Assembly: GCA_934481515.1 (NCBI GenBank)
Contig: CAKSPO010000013.1
Coordinates: 1 to 46,462 of the forward strand
Length of the DNA: 46,462 nucleotides
From: an uncultured Eubacteriales bacterium
GTDB lineage: Bacteria; Bacillota; Clostridia; Oscillospirales; CAG-272
Direction of reading: 5' to 3'
The notes below the pieces were generated by a model. The model saw nothing but the letters and a program-made list of their open reading frames with translations, did no database searches and was not told where the DNA came from. Of this stretch, positions 1 to 7,576 are shown piece after piece. The stretch's first letter is position 1; every line of letters begins with the position of its first letter. Both the position numbers and the translations under genes were made by a program.

Positions 1-375
1 GGCATAAAAAAGATTTTTTGTTCAGCAGAAGCCGGAAACGGAACGACAAAAGGGATTTTTTCGCCCGGCAGGAGCCGGACAAATACTGCAATGAAAAACA
101 TTTTTCCGGTGTCGCACAAACACCCCGATTTTCCATCAAACCGGTAGGAAGCAGGCAAAGCCTGCGCAGGGTCTGCCCGCCCGTTTTGTTCGAATTTTGC
201 GGCACGCTGGAGAGGGGTACCAACAAGCGCATCCGATTGTTCGATTCACCGCATCGCAAGGAAAAAATAAATCCGGCGGGGAAATACCGCCGGAATGGTT
301 GTGCAGGTTCCTTAGGCGCGGGCGGGTAAACCCCGCCCCTACAGGCTAGAGGAGATTTTTTCGCCCGGCAGAAGC
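1..375 (+). repeat. Dispersed intergenic repeat, full-length copy 1
   Basis: This is a roughly 370-base non-coding unit seen again at 1443-1812 and, inverted, near 45880-46230. Bases 1-98 match 1443-1540 with a single difference, at position 78 (G here, A there). The unit carries an internal GC hairpin around 271-293 and a hairpin of the GGGCGGG / CCCGCCC type at 320-342. Short open frames inside it are not conserved between copies, so I do not call them genes. It could be a MITE-like element or another non-autonomous repeat; no transposase or clear terminal inverted repeat is visible. Confidence 0.8.
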
Positions 376-515
376 CAGACGCGCAATGTGTAGATGGGAT
401 TTTTCCCAGCATGAACCGGTAAAATACCGCAATGAAAAGCATTTTTCCGGCGTTGCACAAACACCCGATTTTCCTTCAAACCGGTAGGGGCGGGGTTTGC
501 CCGCCCGTTTGTGCG
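347..515 (+). repeat. Partial copy of the dispersed repeat
   Basis: This follows copy 1 directly and repeats parts of it: the stretch around TTTTTTCGCCCGGCAG, the segment with CATTTTTCCGGCGTTGC, and the GC hairpin at 484-510. The order of blocks is the same as in the full unit, but the middle is shortened. The stretch from 1 to 553 holds no convincing gene, only this repeat material. Confidence 0.7.
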
Positions 516-553
516 GATTTTATAGGGACATCCCGGATGTGGAAGAATTTTCA

Positions 554-772
554 TTAGCGTTCGTCTGTCTTCTTTTTGCGTGCCGGTTTTACATTCACAT
601 CCGGTCGGATTGTTTCTTCAATTTCACCGTTGTGGCTTTCAAAATTTTTGATGTTTTCTCGAATCAACACGAGAATATGGCTGTTTACCGATCTTCCTTC
701 GTAGTCTGCTATATAACCTAATTTTTCAAGCATTTCCTCTTCGATTCTTATTGATACACTCTTAATTGCCAT
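554..772 (-). CDS. Ribbon-helix-helix (Arc/CopG-type) DNA-binding protein
   Basis: This is a 72-residue protein. The N-terminus (SVSIRIEEEMLEKLGYIA, residues 5-22) has the alternating strand followed by a helix typical of ribbon-helix-helix regulators; a second helix spans about residues 28-42, and the tail is charged and lysine-rich. Such proteins bind palindromes as dimers, often as antitoxins or plasmid-copy regulators. The start ATG has AGAGGAAA upstream. It is divergent from the SLOG gene at 885, and the 112-base gap holds two related palindromes, so autoregulation is likely (inference). No toxin gene lies next to it on its own strand. The fold is fairly secure; the role is unknown. Confidence 0.75.
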   Translation of the reverse strand: MAIKSVSIRIEEEMLEKLGYIADYEGRSVNSHILVLIRENIKNFESHNGEIEETIRPDVNVKPARKKKTDER

Positions 773-790
773 ATTTGTTTCCTCTTGTTT

Positions 791-808
791 GGATATATTG
801 TATATTTA
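791..808. promoter_or_regulatory. Operator-like site 1 (GATATATTGTATAT type)
   Basis: GGATATATTGTATATTTA closely resembles the core of the perfect palindrome at 840-862. It lies just upstream of the RHH gene, where its promoter would be expected. This is a candidate binding site for the RHH protein, by inference. Confidence 0.5.
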
Positions 809-839
809 TTTTATTGTTAAATTGTGATACAATGTTCTG

Positions 840-862
840 TATAGATATACTGTATATCTATA
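840..862. promoter_or_regulatory. Operator-like site 2, perfect 23-base palindrome
   Basis: The arms TATAGATATAC (840-850) and GTATATCTATA (852-862) are exact reverse complements around a central T. The right arm overlaps TATAAT at 859-864, a possible -10 element for the SLOG gene that starts at 885, so a bound dimer would block transcription. The -35 element is not clear. Confidence 0.6.
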
Positions 863-884
863 ATATTTTTTTGAGGAAAAAATA

Positions 885-1322
885 ATGAAAATCACATTTT
901 GCGGGCATGGTGACACGATAGGAAGCGGCAATCTGCGGGCGGCGTTAGCAAACACGATTGAAACGCTGATTCGGGAGGGGGCAACCGAATTCTATCTCGG
1001 TGGCTACGGGAATTTTGACAGGCTTGCGGCAGAAGAAGTCCGAAATGCTTGCAAAAAACATCCGGATATTCGCGCGGTTCTTGTTCTGCCGTATCTTAAA
1101 GAAAACGCCGATCTCTCCTCCTTCTATGACGCATCCGTCTATCCGCCACTGGAAACGGTCTTGCCGCAGTTTGCCATTCCGGCACGGAATCGCTGGATGG
1201 TGGATAACTGTGACGGATTGGTTTGCTATGTTACACGATCCTTCGGCGGTGCCGCAGAAATGCTTCGTTATGCCGAACGGAAGGGGAAACGGATTTTCCG
1301 GCTTTCCGAACGGAATGGATGA
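885..1322 (+). CDS. SLOG-type (DUF1273/YpsA-like) Rossmann-fold protein
   Basis: This is a 145-residue protein. It opens with a short strand and FCGHGD, has LGGYGNFDRLAAE near residues 38-50 (compare the GGxxGxDxxAA nucleotide-binding loop of DUF1273/SLOG proteins), and later RNRWMVDNCDGLVCYV, matching the family pattern RNxxMVDxSDxL. SLOG domains bind nucleotide-type ligands; many members have no known function and some act in signalling or defence. TGAGGAA precedes the ATG. It is divergent from the RHH gene, with which it probably shares control. A second, different SLOG protein is encoded at 22061-22564. The fold assignment is good; the function is unknown. Confidence 0.75.
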   Translation: MKITFCGHGDTIGSGNLRAALANTIETLIREGATEFYLGGYGNFDRLAAEEVRNACKKHPDIRAVLVLPYLKENADLSSFYDASVYPPLETVLPQFAIPARNRWMVDNCDGLVCYVTRSFGGAAEMLRYAERKGKRIFRLSERNG

Positions 1323-1442
1323 TTCTGTCCGTATTAAAATTGTACGAACATTCCGGCGAAATAAGGTCTTTCTGCGTTTTGCTACCTGTATTTTTATACT
1401 GCTAAAAATTTTTAGAACGGGCGGGCAGACCCCGCCCCTACG

Positions 1443-1812
1443 GGCATAAAAAAGATTTTTTGTTCAGCAGAAGCCGGAAACGGAACGACAAAAGGGATTT
1501 TTTCGCCCGGCAGGAGCCGAACAAATACTGCAATGAAAAGCATTTTTCCGGCGTTGCGCAAGCGTTCCGACTTCCGCCAAAACCGTAGGGGCGGGGTCAA
1601 CCCGCCCGTTTGTGCGGATTTTGCGGTGCGTCGGACAGGGGTACCAATGACCGCCGTTCTTGCGATTCGATTTACCGCGATGCAAGAGGAAAACAAAATC
1701 CGGCGGGGTGGATGCCGCCGGGATGGTTGTGCAGGTTTCTTAGGACGGGCGGGTAGACCCCGCCCCTACGAGAAAGAAGAGATTTTTTCACCCAACAAAA
1801 GCCGGAACGGAA
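1443..1812 (+). repeat. Dispersed intergenic repeat, full-length copy 2
   Basis: This is a direct copy of 1-375, with almost no differences over its first 98 bases and clear divergence after that, though the block order is kept. It contains GC hairpins at 1585-1611 and 1746-1770; a related one lies just upstream at 1418-1442. With copy 1 it brackets the RHH/SLOG pair in direct orientation. The gap from 1323 to 2020 holds only repeat material and no supported gene. Confidence 0.8.
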
Positions 1813-1868
1813 TGAAAATTATTGTTTTGTAATGTCGGAAAGAACGTCAAATCGGAGTTTAAAAATGC

Positions 1869-1975
1869 CGTAATGAAAAACATTTTTCCGGTGTCGCACA
1901 AACACCCCGATTTTCCATCAAACCGGTAGGAAGCAGGCAAATCCTGGCAGGGTCAGCCCGCCCGTTTCTGTAAGA
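1869..1975 (+). repeat. Partial copy of the dispersed repeat
   Basis: Bases 1872-1941 are identical to 90-159 over 70 positions. They are followed by a degenerate form of the GC hairpin (AAGCAGGCAAATCCTGGCAG and so on) also seen, in slightly different form, at 148-183. This exact match to copy 1, in a block where copy 2 has diverged, shows that the family is mosaic. Confidence 0.75.
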
Positions 1976-2020
1976 TTTATAGGAACCTTCCGGCGGAACG
2001 CGGTTTTCTTATTTCCTTTT

Positions 2021-3037
2021 TCAGCACCCGCTGGCGGGGATGAGAAGCGCCGGGAAAAGATACAGAAGGAGGGAAAAGAGCAGGACGCAAAGAACTCCGG
2101 AAACCAGTTTTGAAAGGAAATAGCCGCGGAAGGAAAGTCCCCGTCCGTCGCAGACGGACATGACCTGACAATGAACGGACAGCCCCGACCAACCTGCACC
2201 GAAGGCGCACAGGCGGGCGGCGTAGGCGGTATTCTCCAGCGCGGCGGCGTGTGCCATGCCGCCGGAAAGCTCAAAGAACGAAAAAAGCACGGCGGAGGTG
2301 CGGGAAGAGAGATGCAGTGCGGAAAACAACCTGCCGAGCGTTCCGATCAGTGCCGAGAAAAAGAGGACATAGGCGCAAACCAGCAGAATGCTTTGCGTCG
2401 CCGCGCGAACCGACGAGGTAAACGCGGTTGCGGCGGGAAGGTGCAGGGGAACGGCGCGGGAAACAGGAGGCGGCAGTGTGCTGCTTTTTCTTTTTTTCTT
2501 CCGGAAAAGGTTCCCGCAGATGCCGATTCCCACGGAGACGCTCAGCACGGTCAGGTACAGCGCGATCCCGAATTTCCGGTTATTCCAGAGTGATACCCCG
2601 ACGGCACTGATGAGAAAGGCGGAGGAGGGAACATTGGAAAAGGTCAGCACGCGCTCACAGTCCTCCCGCGTCAGCTCTCCCCGGTCATAGGCGCTGACGG
2701 CGCAGCGCGCTCCGACCGGAAAGCCGCAGAGCATTCCGAGCAGAACCGCGTAACACCCGGCTTCCGGCAGTCCGAACAAATACCGCAGCGGGAGCGTCAG
2801 TGTGCGGGAGAGGGCGCCGCCCATACCGGCGGAGAGGATCCAATCGGACAGCACCATGAACGGAAACAGCGACGGGATCACGGTACGGGCGCAAAGGCGC
2901 AGACCGGTTGTAATATATTCGATCGCGATTTCCGAGTTCCGAAGAAGCAGGGCAAGGCAGAAAACACCGAACAGACAGAACACGGTCTGCCCCGGGGTCG
3001 GAATGACTCGGAGCTGTGATTTTTCTGGAAAAGGCAT
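2021..3037 (-). CDS. ylbJ: YlbJ-like sporulation integral membrane protein
   Basis: This is a 338-residue, strongly hydrophobic protein with about eight predicted membrane segments. The pattern TGLRLCARTVIPSLFPFMVLSD near residues 43-64 and the glycine-rich GMLCGFPVGARC are typical of YlbJ, a member of the nucleoside-recognition/gate-domain family needed for sporulation and made in the mother cell under sigma-E in Bacillus. The start is fixed by AAGGAGG nine bases upstream of the ATG. It is divergent from yqfC, another sporulation gene, with about 86 bases between them. I did not find an unambiguous sigma-E promoter. Identification is good; the transported substrate, if any, is unknown. Confidence 0.85.
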   Translation of the reverse strand: MPFPEKSQLRVIPTPGQTVFCLFGVFCLALLLRNSEIAIEYITTGLRLCARTVIPSLFPFMVLSDWILSAGMGGALSRTLTLPLRYLFGLPEAGCYAVLLGMLCGFPVGARCAVSAYDRGELTREDCERVLTFSNVPSSAFLISAVGVSLWNNRKFGIALYLTVLSVSVGIGICGNLFRKKKRKSSTLPPPVSRAVPLHLPAATAFTSSVRAATQSILLVCAYVLFFSALIGTLGRLFSALHLSSRTSAVLFSFFELSGGMAHAAALENTAYAARLCAFGAGWSGLSVHCQVMSVCDGRGLSFRGYFLSKLVSGVLCVLLFSLLLYLFPALLIPASGC

Positions 3038-3123
3038 CGGATTTTTCCTCCTTGCATAAAATGAAGCGGGTTCTTTTTTCAGATTACTCGGAAAATTTTC
3101 GTTTTATGACAGGAGGAAATCGT

Positions 3124-3420
3124 ATGGAGTCTGGAAAAAATCGCGATCGCCGCTCTTTGTGCAGACGGATGGCACAGCGGTATCGCGGAGCGCAGGGGCT
3201 TCCGTTTTCCGGAACCGTTTTGTGGAGAGGCGGTCACGGTGCAACGGTATACGGTTGCCACCGGATCCTTTCCTATGCGCCGGATCGGATTTTGCTTTTG
3301 GTCGGACGGAAAACGCTGGAGGTGACCGGAGAAGGGCTTTGGTGTGCTTCCTTTTCCTCGGGTTGCGTTACAGTGGAGGGACAGATCCGTTCCATCGCTT
3401 GCACGGAGGAGGGCGTATGA
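3124..3420 (+). CDS. yqfC: Sporulation protein YqfC (YabP/YqfC family)
   Basis: This is a 98-residue protein. AGGAGGAAAT three bases before the ATG decides this start over longer upstream alternatives. The compact beta-rich pattern (SGTVLWRGGHGATVYGCHRILSY, then LEVTGEGL) fits YabP/YqfC proteins, small sigma-E-dependent sporulation proteins. The stop overlaps the yqfD start by ATGA, so the two are translationally coupled. The yqfC-yqfD-phoH order is the conserved Firmicutes arrangement and supports the call more strongly than the sequence alone. Confidence 0.85.
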   Translation: MESGKNRDRRSLCRRMAQRYRGAQGLPFSGTVLWRGGHGATVYGCHRILSYAPDRILLLVGRKTLEVTGEGLWCASFSSGCVTVEGQIRSIACTEEGV

Positions 3421-4604
3421 ATCTGCCTCTTTTTTTCTTCGGTGGGAAACGCCTGTACGCAACCGCGGAAATGCGCACTGCGGTGCTGGATCTCTGCCTT
3501 CGGAACGGACTGACCTATACGGATTTCTGCAATACGGCGGACGGAGGCATCCGCTTTCTCTGCACGCTTCCGACTGCGCACCGCCTGCTCCGGCTTTGCG
3601 CGGAGTGCGGAATCGGACTGTGTTGTATCGGCTTCTGCGGCATTCCGCCGCGACTGTTTGCACTCCGGAAACGGTTCGGTCTGGTGCTGGGCGGCGTGGT
3701 TGCGGTATTGCTCCTGTGGCTTTCGGGGCGGTTCGTCTGGGACATTGAGGTTTCCGGAAACGAAACGGTACCGCAGTCCGAGATTCTTTCGGAACTGCGG
3801 GAATGCGGCTTCGGAATCGGTTCTTATATTCCGAACATCCGGACGGAAGCATTGGAAGCGGCATTTCTGATCCGTTCCGACCGGATCGGCTGGATGTCGG
3901 TGTATTTGGACGGCACCGTCGCGCGGGTGCAGGTGGTGGAACGGGAGCTTCCCGGAGCAGGGAACGCTTCCGGCTGTCCCGCAAATCTGGTTGCTACGGC
4001 AGACGGTCAGATCGAATATCTGGAGCTGTATCGCGGCAACAGCGTCGTGCAGGCAGGGCAGGCGGTCAGGAAGGGAGACCTGTTGGTCAGTGGTATTTAC
4101 GACAGCAATACGGAAGGTTATCGCTATACCCGCGCTGCGGGGAAGGTGATGGCACGAACGGAACGTGTCTTTCGTACCGAGATCAAACTGAATGCCGAAA
4201 AAAAGGTCTACGGCAAGCCGGAGGTGCGGGAAATATTTCTTCGTTTCTTTGATTTTTCGTTAAAAATTTTCAAAAAGGGTGGAAATGGAGACAGTACCTG
4301 TGATATAATAGAGAAGGATATGGATTTTTCCACGGTTGGATTACATCGCCTTCCGTTCTTTCTGACGAGGTCGGTGGCATATCCGTATGAGATGCAGTCG
4401 GCCACACGGACTCCCGAAGAGGCGGCGGACGCGGCGTATGCGGAATTGACCGCGTACCTTTCCTCTCTGAGTCAGGAGATACAGCTGTTGCAGAAGCGGA
4501 TCGTTACCACGCTTTCGGAGGACACAATGACGCTGGAATGCACGCTGTACTGCATTGAAAACATCGCGGAACAATCGGAATTTGAAATTGTCGGAACCCC
4601 CTGA
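3417..4604 (+). CDS. yqfD: Sporulation protein YqfD
   Basis: This is a 395-residue protein. A soluble N-terminal part (about 1-85) is followed by a membrane segment (about 88-105, LVLGGVVAVLLLWLSGRFVW) and an extracytoplasmic part beginning DIEVSGNETVPQSEIL, which resembles a POTRA-like fold. YqfD is a sigma-E-controlled sporulation membrane protein conserved beside yqfC and phoH. The start is the ATG that overlaps the yqfC stop. The usual family length is about 400 residues, so it is complete. phoH follows after ten bases. Confidence 0.88.
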   Translation: MNLPLFFFGGKRLYATAEMRTAVLDLCLRNGLTYTDFCNTADGGIRFLCTLPTAHRLLRLCAECGIGLCCIGFCGIPPRLFALRKRFGLVLGGVVAVLLLWLSGRFVWDIEVSGNETVPQSEILSELRECGFGIGSYIPNIRTEALEAAFLIRSDRIGWMSVYLDGTVARVQVVERELPGAGNASGCPANLVATADGQIEYLELYRGNSVVQAGQAVRKGDLLVSGIYDSNTEGYRYTRAAGKVMARTERVFRTEIKLNAEKKVYGKPEVREIFLRFFDFSLKIFKKGGNGDSTCDIIEKDMDFSTVGLHRLPFFLTRSVAYPYEMQSATRTPEEAADAAYAELTAYLSSLSQEIQLLQKRIVTTLSEDTMTLECTLYCIENIAEQSEFEIVGTP

Positions 4605-4614
4605 AAGGAGCTAC

Positions 4615-5673
4615 ATGAATCGCAGAACCGTTTCTATGGATCGCACGGATGCCACGGCAAAAATATTCGGCAGCTTTGACTGCCACGCAAAACAGATCGA
4701 GGAGCGCTTTTCGGTCGCTCTGCGAAACCGGGAAAGCGAGTCCGGAGATTCCATTGTCATAGAGGGCGAGGATGAAGCGGCGGTCAATGCCGCCGCGGAA
4801 TGCGTTTCCTATCTTCGCGGTCTTGCCTCCAAAACGGAGGAAATTTCCGATCAGGCAGTGCAGTATGCCATGGATATGGTAGCGGCGGGACAGGAAAAAG
4901 AGCTTGCTGCGCTGGCGGATTCCTGCATCTGCGTGACTACCCGCGGCAAGCCCGTCAAACCGAAGACCGTCGGGCAGCAGCAGTACGTGGACAGCATCCG
5001 CAAGAATACCATTGTTCTTGGCGTAGGACCGGCGGGAACCGGAAAAACCTTTCTTGCCGTGGCGATGGCGGTTCGTGCACTCCGGGAAAAGCAGGTCAGC
5101 CGGATCATTTTGACCCGCCCGGCAATCGAGGCCGGAGAGAAGCTCGGATTTCTGCCGGGAGACCTGCAAAGCAAAATCGACCCTTATCTCCGCCCCCTCT
5201 ATGACGCGCTTTATGAGATGCTTGGCGTGGAGACCTACCAGCGGCTGGTGGAAAAGGGAACCATCGAAATTGCTCCGCTGGCATATATGCGGGGCAGAAC
5301 GTTGGACGATTCCTTTATCATTTTGGACGAGGCGCAGAACGCCACGCCGGAGCAGATGAAGATGTTCCTCACACGCCTTGGCTTCAATTCCAAGGCAGTC
5401 GTGACCGGAGATTTGACCCAGACCGATCTGCCGCGCGGGCAGAAGAGCGGGCTTTCCGCCGCGGTACGGATTCTTTCCGGAATCGAGGACATCGGAATTC
5501 ATTATTTCACCGGTCGCGACGTGGTACGTCACCGTCTGGTGCAGAAGATCATTGAGGCATACGAAAAATATGACCGGGAACAGCTCCGGCGGGAGTCCGA
5601 GCGCCATTCCTCCGCGGGACAGCGCTTCCGGGCAAGCCGGGAACTCCAACACCGAAAGGATGCGGGAAAATGA
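4615..5673 (+). CDS. phoH: PhoH family ATPase
   Basis: This is a 352-residue cytoplasmic P-loop protein. Walker A is GPAGTGKT (residues 138-145) and Walker B is IILDEAQN (235-242), followed by TGDLTQTDLPRG, a PhoH hallmark. The N-terminal 110 residues form the extra region seen in long PhoH proteins. The family binds and hydrolyses ATP and is linked to RNA metabolism because of its constant pairing with ybeY. AAAGGAG lies six bases before the chosen ATG. Its stop overlaps ybeY by four bases. The pgpH-type gene that often sits between phoH and ybeY in Bacillota is absent. Confidence 0.93.
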   Translation: MNRRTVSMDRTDATAKIFGSFDCHAKQIEERFSVALRNRESESGDSIVIEGEDEAAVNAAAECVSYLRGLASKTEEISDQAVQYAMDMVAAGQEKELAALADSCICVTTRGKPVKPKTVGQQQYVDSIRKNTIVLGVGPAGTGKTFLAVAMAVRALREKQVSRIILTRPAIEAGEKLGFLPGDLQSKIDPYLRPLYDALYEMLGVETYQRLVEKGTIEIAPLAYMRGRTLDDSFIILDEAQNATPEQMKMFLTRLGFNSKAVVTGDLTQTDLPRGQKSGLSAAVRILSGIEDIGIHYFTGRDVVRHRLVQKIIEAYEKYDREQLRRESERHSSAGQRFRASRELQHRKDAGK

Positions 5674-6173
5674 ATAGAAAAATGCAACTGAAAATTGATT
5701 TTGAAAACAAACAGGACAAGCTGCCGCTGACCTACCGGATCAAGATGCTGGTGCGCCGCGCCATTGAAGCAACGCTGGATTACGAGCAGTACGGAAATCC
5801 GGCGGAGGTGTCGGTCACCTTTACGGACAATGAGGGCATCCGCGAGTTGAACCGGAAGTTCCGGAACCTGGATCGCCCGACCGATGTGCTGTCCTTCCCA
5901 CTGTTCGATTACGACGGTACAGAGGGAGAGCCTGCGGTGGATGAGCTGGTCGGAATGCTCGGAGACATTGTCCTTTCTCTGGAACAGGCGCAGATTCAGG
6001 CGGAGGAATACGGACACAGCACCGAGCGGGAAATTGCTTTTCTGACAGTGCATTCCATGCTCCACCTGCTGGGGTATGACCACGAGACGGGAGACGAGGA
6101 CGAAGCGGATATGCGCCGCCGTCAGCGGGAGATCATGGATCTTCTGGGGCTTTCCGTCCGCTCGGAGGACTGA
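5670..6173 (+). CDS. ybeY: Endoribonuclease YbeY (rRNA maturation)
   Basis: This is a 167-residue zinc metalloprotein. The signature HSMLHLLGYDH gives the three histidine zinc ligands (H-x3-H-x5-H). Upstream, LNRKFRNLDRPTDVLSFP is the other conserved family block. YbeY matures 16S rRNA ends and takes part in ribosome quality control. It starts inside the phoH stop codon (ATGA), so the pair is coupled. The length is normal for the family. Confidence 0.95.
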   Translation: MNRKMQLKIDFENKQDKLPLTYRIKMLVRRAIEATLDYEQYGNPAEVSVTFTDNEGIRELNRKFRNLDRPTDVLSFPLFDYDGTEGEPAVDELVGMLGDIVLSLEQAQIQAEEYGHSTEREIAFLTVHSMLHLLGYDHETGDEDEADMRRRQREIMDLLGLSVRSED

Positions 6174-6177
6174 AGAC

Positions 6178-6660
6178 ATGCGAAATCGGCATACGGGTGT
6201 GCCGGAGGATACGGCAGGAAAGACCGAGACCTTTTTTACCCGCAATGTCCGTCTGATTACATTTCTCATCTGTATCGCAGTGTTTCTTGCCATTTTCGGT
6301 CCGCTCAGCGCTTTTCATATCCGGGACTACATCCGGGAGCATTCCGATTCCCGCCCGGAACTGACAGATGATGTACTGATCGCGCTCACGGAGCGCTCCG
6401 AAGGCTTTTTTCTCTCTGAATTGGAGAAATACCGCGGAAAGACACAGGAGCATACGGTGACGGATCCGAACGACCCGTCGCATGAGATCGTCGTGGATAT
6501 TTACTGGCAGGCGGATTTTGCGGACGGACGCTATCGTTGTATGGCGGTCGCGGAACCGGTCGGCGGTCGGATCACCTATCTGAGCGTGGTAAACCTGCAA
6601 ACGGGAGACCGTGCAAACGCGAAGGAAGAGAGCCTGCGCACTTTCTTCGGCGGGAACTGA
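6178..6660 (+). CDS. Single-pass membrane protein of unknown function
   Basis: This is a 160-residue protein. It has a short basic cytoplasmic N-terminus, one membrane segment at about residues 27-47 (LITFLICIAVFLAIFGPLSAF), and a soluble extracytoplasmic part ending in a small beta-rich region (IVVDIYWQADFADGRYRCM). I do not recognise the family. It starts four bases after ybeY and sits where dgkA and cdd stand in the Bacillus subtilis cluster, so it is probably co-transcribed with era and recO. No catalytic motif is visible. Confidence 0.7.
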   Translation: MRNRHTGVPEDTAGKTETFFTRNVRLITFLICIAVFLAIFGPLSAFHIRDYIREHSDSRPELTDDVLIALTERSEGFFLSELEKYRGKTQEHTVTDPNDPSHEIVVDIYWQADFADGRYRCMAVAEPVGGRITYLSVVNLQTGDRANAKEESLRTFFGGN

Positions 6661-6687
6661 GAATATAGAAAAGGATTTTGGTTTTTG

Positions 6688-7572
6688 ATGAAAAGAACAG
6701 GCTTTATTTCCATTGTCGGACGTCCGAATGTCGGAAAGTCCACCTTGCTCAATACCATTCTCGGAGAAAAGATCGCAATTGTTTCCAATAAACCGCAAAC
6801 CACCCGCGGGCGGATTGCCGGAATCGAAACGCGCGGGGAAGATCAGTTTGTATTTCTGGATACGCCGGGAATTTTCAAACCGCGCAACAGTCTGGGCGAC
6901 TACATGGTCAAGGTCGCCAACAGTACCATGCAGGATAGCGACGCGGTTTTGCTGGTTGCGGACGCCGGATTTGCTCCGGGCGACGTGGAAAAACAAATCA
7001 TTTCCTATCTGAAGCGTTCCGGAACGCCGGCGATTCTGGTGCTGAACAAGGTGGATCTTTACCGCCGGGAGCAGATTGCCGAGACCATTGTCGCCTATGC
7101 CGCACTGTTTGACTTTTTTGCGGTGGTTCCCGTCTCCGCCAAAAAAGGACGTGCGGTGGACGAGGTGATGGAGGAGTGCGCAAAACTGCTGCACGAGGGA
7201 GAGTGGTTTTACGAAGAGGACATGATTACCGACCAGCCCCAATTGCAGATGGCATCGGAGATTATCCGTGAAAAGATTCTGCGTACGCTGGATAAAGAAA
7301 TCCCGCACGGCGTCGCCGTCGTGGTGGAGGAATACCGGGAAGAAGAGGGACTCGTGCGAATCCGCGCGGAAATCTTCTGTGAGAAAGCTTCCCACAAGGG
7401 AATCCTGGTCGGCAGGAACGGGGAGACGCTCAAACGGATCGGCTCCTATGCCAGAGAGGATCTGGAAAAGCTTCTGGGCGTTCCGGTCTACCTCAATCTG
7501 TGGGTCAAGGTCAAGGAGAACTGGCGGGACAGCCAGAGAGGCATTCTGGATTTCGGCTATACGGAGGAATGA
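6688..7572 (+). CDS. era: GTPase Era
   Basis: This is a 294-residue protein. It shows all GTPase motifs in order: GRPNVGKST (G1), TTRGR (G2 region), DTPG (G3), NKVD (G4) and VSAKKG (G5). A C-terminal KH domain follows (SHKGILVGRNGETLKRIG). Era binds the 3' end of 16S rRNA and helps 30S assembly, which matches its place beside ybeY. The ATG at 6688 is preferred over the TTG three bases earlier; GAAAAGGA lies upstream. The length is normal. Confidence 0.96.
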   Translation: MKRTGFISIVGRPNVGKSTLLNTILGEKIAIVSNKPQTTRGRIAGIETRGEDQFVFLDTPGIFKPRNSLGDYMVKVANSTMQDSDAVLLVADAGFAPGDVEKQIISYLKRSGTPAILVLNKVDLYRREQIAETIVAYAALFDFFAVVPVSAKKGRAVDEVMEECAKLLHEGEWFYEEDMITDQPQLQMASEIIREKILRTLDKEIPHGVAVVVEEYREEEGLVRIRAEIFCEKASHKGILVGRNGETLKRIGSYAREDLEKLLGVPVYLNLWVKVKENWRDSQRGILDFGYTEE

Positions 7573-7576
7573 CCGT

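Noticed and set aside
320..342. GC hairpins in the repeats as intrinsic terminators
   Set aside because: The stems are strong, but there is no T-run directly after them, and they occur in tandem within repeat units rather than after genes.
18..554. Short open frames inside the repeats as genes
   Set aside because: They are not conserved in frame between copies and lack ribosome-binding sites.
1..1975. Repeats considered as a CRISPR array
   Set aside because: The repeat units are hundreds of bases long, imperfect and not regularly spaced, and no cas gene is present.
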